DNA of 64,000 nt from an uncultured Dysgonomonas sp. (GTDB lineage: Bacteria; Bacteroidota; Bacteroidia; Bacteroidales; Dysgonomonadaceae). The position numbers and the translations under genes were made by a program. This document shows, piece after piece, positions 26,367-37,051 of this stretch (its first letter is position 1; every line of letters begins with the position of its first letter). The DNA is taken from assembly GCF_934668725.1 (NCBI RefSeq), contig NZ_CAKUOF010000002.1:248001-312000 (forward strand), written 5' to 3'. The notes beneath the pieces are model-generated. The model did not search any database. It saw only the letters and a program-made list of their open reading frames with translations, and was not told the origin of the DNA.

Positions 26367-27452
26367 ATGAATCAAATTTATATTAGATTATTGTTTTGTA
26401 TTATATATGTGTCTGGTAGTGTTTCTTTATCAGGTCAGGTTACCATAGGGTCAGATAAGGTCGCTGTTTCGGGAGCATTGCTACAGTTAAAGCAATTCGA
26501 AACAGATAATGTTCAGTCTGATGGGCTGAGTAATGCTAATAAAGGCTTGGGTATGCCTTGTGTTTCACTGCAGGCTCTTAATGGAGATTTGGCAACTTCT
26601 TTGGGATTAACACCCGGATCGTTGGATAAAGACACCCATGTTGGATTAACTGTATACAATGCAAGTGATATTTGTGCTTCTATTGCTGCAGGAACTTATG
26701 TCTGGAACGGTACTTTATGGCAATATTTGGGAGGCAGTTTAAAAAGAACAAATCAAGCATCTTTTGACCAGATAACAGGTATTTTAACCGATTACGAAGG
26801 TAATCAGTACCGGACTAAAGTGTTTGGCAGTAAGCGTTGGATGACTCAGAATTTACGAGCTATCCGCAAAGCCGACGGTGCTTGTATCGATCCGATAGAT
26901 GGTTTACGCTTCAATCCCGGAAAAAATAGCACGATAATGCCCGTAGCCCAAATCAGAGTATTAGGATCTGTGCCTTCGGGTAATGTAACTTATACCGAGA
27001 ATGGTGTTTTAAAAACGATGACCAATGAAGATTTTATCACTGTATTCGGACTATTTTACACATGGAATCAAGCTATGGTTGCTTGTCCTGCAGGATGGCA
27101 CCTACCATCGGCACAGGACTGGAACGATTTAGTGGCGACTTTAGGTGCAACTGATATTGGAGCCAAATTACGTGGCAATACAGGGGCATCCTACAAAGCA
27201 AACGATAGTGGAAGCGCTTATACATGGGGTATGTCTGATCCTGTTGTACCCATATCGGGTTTCGATATTCTGCCTGCGGGATGGGTACGTGAAGATGGAG
27301 TATATGCTGTTGCCTTTTCCGGTTATTCATACTTATGGTCGTCTGCATCTACGGGAGGATACAGGTATTTAAACTATTCTAATACCTCGTTTAGTTACTT
27401 TAGCAGTGGTAATTTAAATTTTCGTTTTTCGGTGCGTTGTGTTCAAAACTAA
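26367..27452 (+). CDS. Secreted FISUMP-domain protein
   Basis: A 361-residue protein with a signal peptide (about 1-25, ending LSGQ) and a short N-terminal VTIGSDKVAVSGALLQLKQ stretch related to the GINT/VGIGT family. The C-terminal two thirds are a Fibrobacter-succinogenes major paralogous (FISUMP) domain: DYEGNQYRTKVFGSKRWMTQ, NLRAIRKADG, CPAGWHLPSAQDWNDLVATL and LPAGW, ending in SVRCVQN. FISUMP proteins are surface lipoprotein-like proteins of unknown function in Bacteroidota and Fibrobacter. A TATCTTTG -7 element sits at 26275-26282. The gene stands alone between the threonine operon and the hybrid sensor; it may be a surface component of the same locus but nothing proves it. Confidence 0.8.
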   Translation: MNQIYIRLLFCIIYVSGSVSLSGQVTIGSDKVAVSGALLQLKQFETDNVQSDGLSNANKGLGMPCVSLQALNGDLATSLGLTPGSLDKDTHVGLTVYNASDICASIAAGTYVWNGTLWQYLGGSLKRTNQASFDQITGILTDYEGNQYRTKVFGSKRWMTQNLRAIRKADGACIDPIDGLRFNPGKNSTIMPVAQIRVLGSVPSGNVTYTENGVLKTMTNEDFITVFGLFYTWNQAMVACPAGWHLPSAQDWNDLVATLGATDIGAKLRGNTGASYKANDSGSAYTWGMSDPVVPISGFDILPAGWVREDGVYAVAFSGYSYLWSSASTGGYRYLNYSNTSFSYFSSGNLNFRFSVRCVQN

Positions 27453-27718
27453 ATTTTCTCAGATAATTGATATTTTTCAGAAAGGATGAACCAAAAAATA
27501 CTATCTTTATTTCGATAGCTATTTGGGGATAATAGAGTTTTTTATTAAACAGAAGGCGAGCATGGCATAAGCTTTTCTTATTCTTTATGTGGCGGGCTAA
27601 AGGAATGCGAGCAATCTGTAATTGCGTTTAGTTGAAATAAATGTTGGGTATAAAAGAATATTTATTTCAGCTATTGATTTTTTATCATTAACTTTTTCTT
27701 TTACTTATTTTTCAACAC

Positions 27719-30700
27719 ATGAGAAAGTACACATTATCTCTCGTATTTTTTCTATATATATTATTTACGATATATCCTTTTACGATACAAAGTAAGAATG
27801 ACTATCGATTCAGAACCTTTTCGCCTGAAGGTGGATTTTATTATGATGGTGTAAAGTCTATCAAGCAGGATGCCAATGGCTTCATCTGGATACTGATGGA
27901 TAACGACCTCTATCGTTTCGACGGCTATCAATATAAGCGTTACTATACCTACTTCAAAGACCTTGATGCATCAAGCCGATGGCTTTTTAATGATATGGAT
28001 TTTGATTCTTCGGGACATTTACTAGTTGCAACCCATAATGGTCTGTATCAATATAATAATAACGACTCTTTTACAAAACTACTCGATTCTAACATATCAG
28101 GTCTAAAAATAGATAAGCGTGATAATATATGGGTACGCCGTGAAGGGTTGTTGATGAAATACGATGCTCAGTTAAAGGAATGGAAGCCTGTTGAGTATGA
28201 GGGAAAAACTTTATCTGCGGCTAACTATTTTGATGGCGATAACTCTAAATGGTTCATAGCCTCAATTAAAGGTGAGATTTATGAATATGATTATTCTAAG
28301 AATGCTGTAAAGAAAGTATTTAGTTTTCCTTCTACCTTTTATATTCAAACTATCCGAAAAACAGACAATAAGTTGTGGGTATTGGTTTCAGATCAGGGAC
28401 TTTTTCGTATAGATATAAATACATGGAAGATAGAAGAACATTTCGACTTTTTTTACCAGCAGGATAACGATCATGTTTTGGCAAGAATGTTCCATATCGA
28501 TAAAAACGGACAGATATGGATCGCTACACAACGGGGATTGTATATTCTTAATCCGCAGACCAAAGAATATACACTTCACCAACATTCCAAGTCTGAACCT
28601 TTTAGTTTGCCCGATAACTCAATTTGGACAATATCGGAAGATAAGCAACATAATATATGGATCGGAACTTATTCCGGAGGATTATGTTACGTTAATCTCG
28701 ATGAAAAAGTAAGTTTTAAAACCTATACTCCGGATAAAGGGCAGCTAAATCATAATCTGGTCAGTGGTTTCGCCGAAGATGCTCATTATTTGTGGATAGC
28801 TACCGAAGGTGGAGGATTAAACCGTATGGATAAGAAAACCGAACAATTTAGCTATTATAGAAACCATGCTGATGTGAACAGCCTTGCATATGATAATATA
28901 AAGTCGTTAGCAATGGATAGTAATAAGAATTTGTGGATTTCTATGTTTAGGGGCGGCTTGGATTATTATGACCAGAAGGCTAATCGTTTTACACATTTCA
29001 AAAAAGAAAAAGAGAATGAAAACAGCTTGCTGTTTAATGACCTGAGGAAAATAGTTTTGGAATCCGATTCAGGTTTATGGATTGCTTACCAGCTAAATAA
29101 GTTGGTTATTTCTTTTTATTCTTTTTCAAATAAAACATTTACACATTATTATTATGACGAGTCCGATAGCAGTTATTTTATATACGATATATGTAAAGAC
29201 AGCAGCAATAATCTATGGATTATTACCCACAAAAAAATATATCGGATGAATATTACCACTCATTTGGTAGTTGAGGTGCCGTTAACATTATCAAATTCTT
29301 TCTATTTAAATGCCCAGACTATTGCGGCAGATAATGATAATAATATATGGATTGGTACAATTGGCAATGGTTTGGTAAAATACGATACCCGTACATCGAA
29401 GTTTTCTGTTTTCGAAGGCATACTGAAATTTAATGCTTCGTCTATCTACAGCCTTTGTGCCGATGATGATGATAATATGTGGATGGGCACAGATAATGGG
29501 CTATTTAGATATAATCCAGTAGATAGTACTTTCTTCAGGTTCGATAAAAAGGATGGTGTACAGGGACAGGTGTATTATCCTTTATCATCACTGAGAAGTA
29601 AAGACGGAAACCTCTATTTTGGAGGTTCGGATGGTTTTACCCGTGTTAATCCGCACCGAATATCGTCAAATACATTTAAACCCAGAGCTATTATATCCGA
29701 TTTTTGGGTTGATAATATCTCAGTGAAGCCTTACACCGAAAATTCGGAAGAAGTTATAGAAACATTTAATGACGAAATTATACTTGACCATAATCAAGTG
29801 AATTTTGGCTTTCACTTTTCGTCCGATAACTATCTGATACCCGAAAAAAATCGTTTCCGTTTTCGCCTCAAAGGTTATGATGACCGCTGGATAGAGGTTG
29901 ATGCTTCGAGTCGAAGTGCCTTCTATTCGAAGGTTCCTCCCGGTGAATATACTTTTGAAGTGGTAACAGCTAATAATGATGGTCTTTGGAACGAAACTCC
30001 AACGGTTGTAAAGATCAAACGATTACCCGCTCCGTGGTTGAGCTGGCAGGCTTATGTTATTTATTGCCTCTTGTTGGCAGGACTTGTTTTTGTGGTATTA
30101 CGTTATTATAACCAGCAAAAAAAACTTAAGCTACAAATTTATCTAGATCAGGTGGATAAGAATAAGAAAGAGGAAATACATCAGGCGCAACTTCGTTTTT
30201 TCACCAATATATCACATGATTTCAGGACACCCTTGTCACTTATTCTGGCTGCATTGGATAAGCTGAGGCTCGAAGGGCTCAAAGAATATTATTATCACTT
30301 ATTGAATAACAATGCTCAGCGTTTACTTAATCTGGTAAATGAACTGATGGATTTCAGAACCGTCGAAAATGGGAAGATGAAACTGCATATTCAGTCGGTT
30401 GACCTTAATGATTTTATACAAAAAGTAGCTTTCGATTTTCAGGATTATGCAAAGCAACGCAATATCAGTTTCGATATAATAACCGATAACTCGTTACCCC
30501 CATTGGTATTGGCTGATAAACAGGTGATGGAGAAAATAGTTATGAATCTTCTTCACAATGCTTTTAAATATACCAAAGATGGAGGGCATGTAAGTATAGA
30601 AGTATATCCGTCCCGAGATTCATTTACTTCGATGTACGAAAATGGGTTTACGATCGATAGTGAAGTGGAGTCTGGAGAACGGTATGCGATTGTAGTACGT

Positions 30701-31828
30701 GATTCGGGAATCGGTATATCCAAGGATTCGATAGAAAATGTTTTTGAGCGGTTTTATAAAGTTAAGACTGTAAATTTTGATTCGCATCTTGGTACCGGTA
30801 TCGGCTTGGCATTGGTGAAAAGCTTGGTATTGTTGCATAAAGGATCTATCAGTATTTACAGCGAACGTGGGAAAGGTACCGATATGATAGTCAGCTTTTC
30901 GATAAATGGCTCTGTTTATAAAGCAGAAGATTTAGTTAAAGACGAACCTGCTGAATGCACAACGCTAAACGCTCCTGTATGTATGGATGAAGAACATACC
31001 GAAAATAACGTTGGCATGCCAATAACTGACAATATATTGCTGCGTGATAAAAAGCGTATCCTTATAGCCGAAGATAATGATGATCTACGTAAACTGATTG
31101 CCGAATCGTTACAACCTCATTATGAAGTAATAGAGGCTGCTCATGGAGCAATAGCTTATAAATTACTTGAAGATATGGAAATTGATCTTATTATCAGCGA
31201 TATAATGATGCCCGAAATGGATGGTATTACTTTATGTCGTAAGGTGAAAAACGATATCAATATATCACATATCCCCTTTATACTGTTGACTGCTAAAATT
31301 GGATTGGAAAGTAAATTGGAAGGAGCCGACTCGGGAGCTGATGTCTATTTTGAAAAACCTGTTGATTTTAACCTGCTCAAGCTTACAATACAAAATATAC
31401 TAAAACGTCAGCAGCAACTGAAAGAATATTATGCGAAAAATTATTTTGTGGATAGTTCTGAACTTTCGACCAATCAGCAGGATAATAAATTTCTGAAAAA
31501 ATTTATAGACATACTGGATCAGAATATAGATCAGCCCGAAATGGATGTCAATTATATTGCTTCTGAACTCACCATGAGTCGAAGCAAGCTTTACAGTAAA
31601 ATAAAGAGCATGACAGACAAATCGATAGTTGAATTTATATTGAGTTACCGCCTTCGTAAAGCAGCCCGTCTGATTGTTGAAGAAGATATCTCGATGCGAG
31701 AGGTGATGGAACAAATAGGAATCGAGAGCCAATCATATTTTACACGCACCTTTAAAAAAGAATTTGGAGACACTCCGACAGCTTTTGCAACTAAACATAA
31801 AAAAGGAAAAAATGATAATAATTTTTAG
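27719..31828 (+). CDS. Hybrid two-component system sensor-regulator (HTCS)
   Basis: A 1369-residue one-protein signalling system. Order: signal/anchor (1-25); periplasmic two-propeller sensor built of reg_prop repeats (about 30-680; repeated IWI and D.NNIWIGT... units); Y_Y_Y domain (about 690-765, ENRFRFRLKGYDDRW, FEVVTANNDG); transmembrane helix (about 776-797); HisKA with phospho-acceptor His833 in ISHDFRTPLSL; HATPase with DSGIGIS and GTGIGLALVKSL; receiver with Asp1161 in IISDIMMPEMDG; AraC-type HTH (about 1265-1365). Such proteins sense oligosaccharides and activate polysaccharide utilisation genes. The shared operator before susC and GH105 is the likely target. All key residues are present. 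Confidence 0.95.
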   Translation: MRKYTLSLVFFLYILFTIYPFTIQSKNDYRFRTFSPEGGFYYDGVKSIKQDANGFIWILMDNDLYRFDGYQYKRYYTYFKDLDASSRWLFNDMDFDSSGHLLVATHNGLYQYNNNDSFTKLLDSNISGLKIDKRDNIWVRREGLLMKYDAQLKEWKPVEYEGKTLSAANYFDGDNSKWFIASIKGEIYEYDYSKNAVKKVFSFPSTFYIQTIRKTDNKLWVLVSDQGLFRIDINTWKIEEHFDFFYQQDNDHVLARMFHIDKNGQIWIATQRGLYILNPQTKEYTLHQHSKSEPFSLPDNSIWTISEDKQHNIWIGTYSGGLCYVNLDEKVSFKTYTPDKGQLNHNLVSGFAEDAHYLWIATEGGGLNRMDKKTEQFSYYRNHADVNSLAYDNIKSLAMDSNKNLWISMFRGGLDYYDQKANRFTHFKKEKENENSLLFNDLRKIVLESDSGLWIAYQLNKLVISFYSFSNKTFTHYYYDESDSSYFIYDICKDSSNNLWIITHKKIYRMNITTHLVVEVPLTLSNSFYLNAQTIAADNDNNIWIGTIGNGLVKYDTRTSKFSVFEGILKFNASSIYSLCADDDDNMWMGTDNGLFRYNPVDSTFFRFDKKDGVQGQVYYPLSSLRSKDGNLYFGGSDGFTRVNPHRISSNTFKPRAIISDFWVDNISVKPYTENSEEVIETFNDEIILDHNQVNFGFHFSSDNYLIPEKNRFRFRLKGYDDRWIEVDASSRSAFYSKVPPGEYTFEVVTANNDGLWNETPTVVKIKRLPAPWLSWQAYVIYCLLLAGLVFVVLRYYNQQKKLKLQIYLDQVDKNKKEEIHQAQLRFFTNISHDFRTPLSLILAALDKLRLEGLKEYYYHLLNNNAQRLLNLVNELMDFRTVENGKMKLHIQSVDLNDFIQKVAFDFQDYAKQRNISFDIITDNSLPPLVLADKQVMEKIVMNLLHNAFKYTKDGGHVSIEVYPSRDSFTSMYENGFTIDSEVESGERYAIVVRDSGIGISKDSIENVFERFYKVKTVNFDSHLGTGIGLALVKSLVLLHKGSISIYSERGKGTDMIVSFSINGSVYKAEDLVKDEPAECTTLNAPVCMDEEHTENNVGMPITDNILLRDKKRILIAEDNDDLRKLIAESLQPHYEVIEAAHGAIAYKLLEDMEIDLIISDIMMPEMDGITLCRKVKNDINISHIPFILLTAKIGLESKLEGADSGADVYFEKPVDFNLLKLTIQNILKRQQQLKEYYAKNYFVDSSELSTNQQDNKFLKKFIDILDQNIDQPEMDVNYIASELTMSRSKLYSKIKSMTDKSIVEFILSYRLRKAARLIVEEDISMREVMEQIGIESQSYFTRTFKKEFGDTPTAFATKHKKGKNDNNF

Positions 31829-31916
31829 TTTAGTCAAGTTTTGTATGCATCCTATTATCGAATAACATAATACAGGACTATGTATATCCGCTGATGAAGA
31901 ATTATAAAGCAAATAA

Positions 31917-31971
31917 GACAAAATAAAAGGCAGATAGAGCAAAATCAATTACGTAGTTAAGAATACTTTTG
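31917..31971 (+). promoter_or_regulatory. Candidate hybrid-regulator operator and GH105 promoter
   Basis: The 32-base sequence at 31917-31948 (GACAAAATAAAAGGCA then GATAGAGCAAAATCAA) repeats the one before susC (28 of 32). Fifteen bases later is TACTTTTG (31964-31971), an exact -7 element. Predicted start near 31978, about 49 bases before the GH105 ATG. It sits 88 bases after the sensor gene stop, and that closeness supports a regulator-target relation. Confidence 0.7.
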
Positions 31972-32026
31972 TTGGTATAATTGTTTGCATTAATAGGTTT
32001 TACCTTAAACTACAAGATGTTATACT

Positions 32027-33187
32027 ATGAAAATAAACACTACTGTCTGTCTTTTAATATTCAACTTATTTGTTAATCTGAGCTCTGAATGTAAGTCACA
32101 AGCTAGTTTCGTTTTGACAGACAAGCAAGCTTTACAAACTATATTAAACAAAGTTACAGATTGGCAAATCAACCACTTTAATTACTCAAAGACAGGCAGT
32201 GCCGGGCATTTACATGACGCAGGAATTGATGCGTGGACAAATGCCACCCTTTATCTCGGAATGGCAGAATGGTCTGTCATTTCGGATAATGGGACAAAAT
32301 ATTATAAGTGGCTAAAAAATATAGGTGACGAAAATAATTGGCAGATACCTGCTAATTTTAAAAATATTCCTCAGTATAGTTTATATCATGCCGACGAACT
32401 TTGTATAGGTCAGTTCTACCTTAATATGTATTCTGTTTTCCGTAAAAAGAAAATGATAGAAGCCACTTTGAAGCGTGTCGATTGGATAATAACCAATACT
32501 CCAAGCCGTACTATGAAAAATACAAGTAAACAGTCCTGGACATGGTGTGATGCTCTTTTTATGGCTCCGCCGGTATATGCAAATCTAGCAGAATTAACAG
32601 GAAAACATCGTTACCTACAATTTATGGATCAACAGTTTAAACTCACTTACGATCATCTGTACGATAAAGAATACAAGTTGTTTTACAGAGACGATCGTTT
32701 CTTTGACAAAAGAGAAGTAAATGGTCAGAAAGTATTCTGGGGAAGAGGTAACGGATGGGTAGCAGCAGGTTTGGTAAATATATTGAAGGTCTTACCCGAA
32801 GATTCCCCATCGAGACCATTTTATGAAAATCTATTCTCGGAACTGGTCGGCAGGTTGGTCGAACTGCAATCCGAAAATGGATTCTGGCATGCCAGCTTGC
32901 TCGATCCGGATCAGTACCCTTCGCCCGAAACCAGTGCTACAGCACTTATTGCTTATGCCTTGGCGTATGGTATCAATAGTGATTTGTTGAGTAAAGAAGT
33001 CTTTATGCCTGCTTTGAAGAAAGCATGGATGGCTCTTAATTCGGCAATTGATAGTGATGGTAAATTAGGATGGGTACAACCTATAGGAGCCGATCCAAAG
33101 AAAGTGACCGAAGATATGACTGCCGTATATGGAGTAGGAGCCTTGTTGATGGCAGGTGCCGAAATATATAAGATGTATATTTATTAG
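32027..33187 (+). CDS. GH105 unsaturated glucuronyl/galacturonyl hydrolase
   Basis: A 386-residue periplasmic enzyme with a signal peptide (about 1-25). It matches the GH88/GH105 (YteR) (alpha/alpha)6-barrel: HLHDAGIDAWTNATLYLG near the start, SWTWCDALFMAPP with catalytic acid Asp175, VFWGRGNGWVAAGL, and SPETSATALIAYALAYGI. GH105 enzymes remove the 4,5-unsaturated uronic acid left on oligosaccharides by a polysaccharide lyase. No lyase is encoded in this window, so the cutting enzyme must be elsewhere or supplied by other organisms. It is the first gene of the hydrolase run, right after the operator. Confidence 0.88.
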   Translation: MKINTTVCLLIFNLFVNLSSECKSQASFVLTDKQALQTILNKVTDWQINHFNYSKTGSAGHLHDAGIDAWTNATLYLGMAEWSVISDNGTKYYKWLKNIGDENNWQIPANFKNIPQYSLYHADELCIGQFYLNMYSVFRKKKMIEATLKRVDWIITNTPSRTMKNTSKQSWTWCDALFMAPPVYANLAELTGKHRYLQFMDQQFKLTYDHLYDKEYKLFYRDDRFFDKREVNGQKVFWGRGNGWVAAGLVNILKVLPEDSPSRPFYENLFSELVGRLVELQSENGFWHASLLDPDQYPSPETSATALIAYALAYGINSDLLSKEVFMPALKKAWMALNSAIDSDGKLGWVQPIGADPKKVTEDMTAVYGVGALLMAGAEIYKMYIY

Positions 33188-33273
33188 ATTCTTCGAATAA
33201 GCCATAATAGGGGCGGGCATAAAGGTTCGCCCCTACATGTAAAATATAATATAAATACTTAATTGTGCTTACT

Positions 33274-35391
33274 ATGAAGTTATTAGCAAGTTTGTTGTTA
33301 AGCTTTTCGCTTGTTTTTGGCGGTTTAGCGAGAGATGTAAAGTCTTTTAATGAAGGATGGTTGTTCAAGAAAGGACCTTTTCAAACCGATCAGATACTGT
33401 TTCAACAAGGTTTTGATCAAAGATGGCAGGACGTTTCTATTCCACATACATGGAATGCTGCCGATATGCAGAACGACAAGAATAATTTTTATGCAGGAGA
33501 ATCTTTTTATAAAAAAACATACCGTCCCGATGCTTCGTTGAAAGACAAGCGTATTTTTCTCAATTTCGAAGGAGTTGCCTCCGTAGCCGAGTTGTATGTA
33601 AACGGTACATTTGCAGGTAATCATAAAGGGGGATACTCAGCGTTTACAATTGAGATATCTAAACTGTTGAAATGGGGAGAAGATAACGAGGTATTACTAA
33701 AGGTCGATAATTCGTCCCATCCTGATGTTGTACCGATCAATCACACACTTTTTGGTGTGTATGGAGGAATATATCGTCCCGTTCATCTGATTATTACTGA
33801 AAAAGTAAACATAGCGGTAACCGATTATGCTTCGCCCGGAATTTATATCAGTCAAAAGAATGTAACGAATAAGTCGGCAGATGTGAATGTCGAAATCAAA
33901 ATAGAGAATAAAAACCGAGAAGCTAAACTTGTTCAGCTACTTACCTCTATCTATGATATGGATGGTAAGTTAAAGCTAAAGAAAGAAACAACCATAAATG
34001 TACTGCCTCAGGGTAGGCAATTTTATAATCAGGATTTTACGGTAACTAATCCCCACTTGTGGCAAGGTCTTGAAGACCCTTATTTATACAAAGTGGTAAC
34101 ACAGATCGTATCTAACGGAACGGTTATCGATGAAGTAATACAGCCTTTAGGGTTGAGGCATTTCGAACTCAAAGCCGGAGATGGAATGTATCTGAATGGA
34201 AAAAAGGTACCCATGTATGGCGTTTGCCGTCATCAGGATTGGTGGCAATCGGGGAGTGCATTAACCAACGAGCAACACGATGCTGATTTGGCAATTATAA
34301 AAGAAATAGGAGCTACTACTATCCGTCTGGCACATTATCAGCAATCGGAATATTTTTATTCGAAGTGCGACAGTATCGGTTTTATGATTTGGGCAGAGAT
34401 TCCTTTTGTGAATAGAGTTTCTACTAAAGAAGCGGATAATGCCAAGCAACAATTGACTGAACTTATCCGTCAGAATTACAATCATCCATCGATATATACC
34501 TGGGGATTGCACAATGAAGTATATACACCGATCAATTATACGGCATCGTTAACGACTGAGCTTCACGATTTGGCAAAGTCCGAAGACCCTTACAGATATA
34601 CCGTATCGGTTAACGGATATGGTGATCCGGGGCATGGTGTGAATATGAATGCCGATATACAGGGTATCAATCGGTATTTCGGATGGTACGAAAAAAAGAT
34701 TCAGGATATGGAGCCTTGGATCGAAGGGATGGAAAAAGACTATCCCGATTATAAAATAATGCTGGCAGAATACGGAACGGAGGCTAATATCTACCATCAA
34801 CAAGAAGTGGTGGGGGATGTGGGCGATTGCTGCGGATTCGATAAACAGTATAATGAAACTTTTGCCACCCGATTTCACGAAATTCAGTGGGGGTATATTG
34901 CCAATCATCCCTATTTGTTGGCTTCCTATCTGTGGAATACGTTCGATTTTGCAACGCCTGCATCGTCGCAAGGAGGAGTTGAGGCACGTAATATGAAAGG
35001 GCTGGTAACCTTCGACCGAAAGCTCAAGAAAGACCCTTTCTTTTGGTATAAAGCCAATTGGAGTAAAGAGCCTGTATTGTATTTAACTCAACGAAGGGTA
35101 ACCGAACGGGAGAATAAAATAACACCTGTAACCGTCTATTCAAATATCGGAGTCCCCCGGTTATTTGTCAATGGAGTTGAGGTTAAAAATTACAAGAAGG
35201 GGACAACCGGTGTACATTATATTTTTGAAAATATCCAACTCAAAGAGGGTGTCAATGAAGTAGAGGTAAAGGCTTTATACAGAGGAGAAACGTATGACGA
35301 TAAAATCTTGTGGAATTATATCGGGAATCCTACTAAAAGATCGGATATAAGTAAACCAATAGAAAATAAAAACGAACATATTGGACTATAA
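33274..35391 (+). CDS. GH2 glycoside hydrolase (beta-galactosidase / glucuronidase class)
   Basis: About 705 residues when started at the ATG at 33274, which gives a clean signal peptide (MKLLASLLLSFSLVFGGLA). A GTG 9 bases upstream is less likely. Domains: jelly-roll sugar-binding domain (about 20-180) with SIPHTWNAADM and FEGVASVAELYVNG; immunoglobulin-like domain (about 185-290); TIM barrel (about 290-590) with acid/base Glu415 in WGLHNEVY and nucleophile Glu499 in LAEYGTEA. The family hydrolyses beta-linked galactose, glucuronic acid or mannose; the exact sugar is not clear. It is co-transcribed with GH105 and GH29. The stop overlaps a small palindrome AAGGTC-GAA-GACCTT. Confidence 0.9.
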   Translation: MKLLASLLLSFSLVFGGLARDVKSFNEGWLFKKGPFQTDQILFQQGFDQRWQDVSIPHTWNAADMQNDKNNFYAGESFYKKTYRPDASLKDKRIFLNFEGVASVAELYVNGTFAGNHKGGYSAFTIEISKLLKWGEDNEVLLKVDNSSHPDVVPINHTLFGVYGGIYRPVHLIITEKVNIAVTDYASPGIYISQKNVTNKSADVNVEIKIENKNREAKLVQLLTSIYDMDGKLKLKKETTINVLPQGRQFYNQDFTVTNPHLWQGLEDPYLYKVVTQIVSNGTVIDEVIQPLGLRHFELKAGDGMYLNGKKVPMYGVCRHQDWWQSGSALTNEQHDADLAIIKEIGATTIRLAHYQQSEYFYSKCDSIGFMIWAEIPFVNRVSTKEADNAKQQLTELIRQNYNHPSIYTWGLHNEVYTPINYTASLTTELHDLAKSEDPYRYTVSVNGYGDPGHGVNMNADIQGINRYFGWYEKKIQDMEPWIEGMEKDYPDYKIMLAEYGTEANIYHQQEVVGDVGDCCGFDKQYNETFATRFHEIQWGYIANHPYLLASYLWNTFDFATPASSQGGVEARNMKGLVTFDRKLKKDPFFWYKANWSKEPVLYLTQRRVTERENKITPVTVYSNIGVPRLFVNGVEVKNYKKGTTGVHYIFENIQLKEGVNEVEVKALYRGETYDDKILWNYIGNPTKRSDISKPIENKNEHIGL

Positions 35392-35433
35392 GGTCGAAGA
35401 CCTTTTAAATATTACTTTTTTAAGCTATAAATC

Positions 35434-36876
35434 ATGAAAAAAATACTATTTTTGATTATTCTTATATCTAATATTGCATTTACACAGGGTTTTGCACAAA
35501 CTAAAAGGTCGTCAATACCATTACAACATGGGACTCATCGATTAGGAAAGCGTACGGATGCCGAGATGCAAAAATGGAGAGAGTATGGCTTAGGTCAATT
35601 TATCCATTGGGGTGTATATGCAATAGCCGGAGGTCATTGGAATGGAAAGTATTATCCTGGAGCAGCCGAATGGATTCGTTCCTGGAAAGAGATGCCTAAG
35701 GAAGATTATGATAATCTTTACAAAGAATTTAACCCAACAGCATTTGATGCCAGAAAATGGGCTAAACAGGCAAAGTATATGGGTGCCAAATACATGATTA
35801 TAACGACTAAACATCACGATGGATTTTGTATCTGGCCAAGTAAATATACCGACTATACAATAAAAAATACTCCCTATCAAAAAGACCTCTTGAGAGAAAT
35901 TGTAGATGCTTACGATGCAGAAGGTATTGATGTATATCTCTATTTCTCGATTATCGATTGGCATCAGAAAGGATACAGAAGTGCAGTACCTGTAACTAAT
36001 GAGGAAAAAGCTGGTTACGAGGAATTCAAGCAGTTTACACGTAATCAGTTGATTGAGTTGCTCACCGATTATCCTACCGCCAAAGGGCTTTGGTTTGATG
36101 GAACTTGGGATAAGGCATGGATAGAAGAAGCTAAATTTACGGATGATTTGGAGACCGAGATGAGAGCATTGCGTCCCGGATTGATTATAGGAAGCCGTTT
36201 CAGAGCGGATGAAAACGGCAAGCGTCACTTCGATTCGAATGGCGATTTGATGGGCGATTATGAACAAGGGTGGGAGCGTGACTTACCCACTTCCATTGCA
36301 GATGTTAATGGTAATGATTGGGATTGTGTGATGACTATACCCGAAAATCAGTGGGGATACCATTCCGATTGGAGAGGGTATGTGAAAAGCTCATATGATT
36401 TGATTGATATGCTTGTAAGATCGGTTTCGATGGACGGTAATTTTGTGCTTAATTTTGGACCTGACGGAAAAGGAAATATTCGCCCCGAAGAAACCAAAAT
36501 AGCTCAGGAAATTGGCGATTGGATGAAAGTAAATAACGAAGCTGTTTATGGATGTTCATACACCGACTTTAAAAAGCAAGGATGGGGATATTTTACTCAA
36601 AAGGATAATAAAATATATCTGACCGTTTTTAATAGACCGATCAATAATATGCTTCATGTCGAAATACCTAAAGGCGGTGTGAAGCCTCTAAAAGCCTATT
36701 TTCTATCAGAAAATAAGCCGGTGGATATTATAAATGCAGGACGAAATAAGCAAAATAACAGTTTGTATAATATTGCTTTACCTGCTGATTATATATCGGG
36801 ACAACCCTTTGTAATTGTATTGGAAGTAGAGAAAAGTGCAGAAGATAAAGATCTTTATCAACAGGCATTGACCTGA
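35434..36876 (+). CDS. GH29 alpha-L-fucosidase
   Basis: A 480-residue secreted enzyme with a signal peptide (about 1-22, ending GFAQ). GH29 motifs: YGLGQFIHWGVYAIAGG, AKYMGAKYMIITTKHHDGFC with the conserved HHD, and GLWFDGTWDKAW with nucleophile Asp222. A C-terminal beta domain begins near residue 365. It removes terminal alpha-L-fucose. The conserved WPSKYTDYTIKNTPYQKD stretch is present. It lies 42 bases after the GH2 gene. It is one of four hydrolases in a row, so the target glycan carries fucose. The acid/base residue cannot be assigned confidently in this branch of the family. Confidence 0.92.
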   Translation: MKKILFLIILISNIAFTQGFAQTKRSSIPLQHGTHRLGKRTDAEMQKWREYGLGQFIHWGVYAIAGGHWNGKYYPGAAEWIRSWKEMPKEDYDNLYKEFNPTAFDARKWAKQAKYMGAKYMIITTKHHDGFCIWPSKYTDYTIKNTPYQKDLLREIVDAYDAEGIDVYLYFSIIDWHQKGYRSAVPVTNEEKAGYEEFKQFTRNQLIELLTDYPTAKGLWFDGTWDKAWIEEAKFTDDLETEMRALRPGLIIGSRFRADENGKRHFDSNGDLMGDYEQGWERDLPTSIADVNGNDWDCVMTIPENQWGYHSDWRGYVKSSYDLIDMLVRSVSMDGNFVLNFGPDGKGNIRPEETKIAQEIGDWMKVNNEAVYGCSYTDFKKQGWGYFTQKDNKIYLTVFNRPINNMLHVEIPKGGVKPLKAYFLSENKPVDIINAGRNKQNNSLYNIALPADYISGQPFVIVLEVEKSAEDKDLYQQALT

Positions 36877-37051
36877 TAAGAGGTAGCTGTATTTAGATAT
36901 TCTATTGTTACTCTATCACCGATGTACAGTCTTGATCTCTTGTTTCGTTTTTCACAAAGGAAAAAAAGAGAAATAAGCCCGATAAGGTGTGTTAGAAAAA
37001 ATACAACAATAAATTAGTATACTTAATTAACTATTAAAATATTTATTAATT

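Noticed and set aside
36952..36986. Third hybrid-regulator box before the GH109 gene (CACAAAGGAAAAAAAGAG)
   Set aside because: Only a loose match to half the 32-mer and no TAnnTTTG at the right distance.
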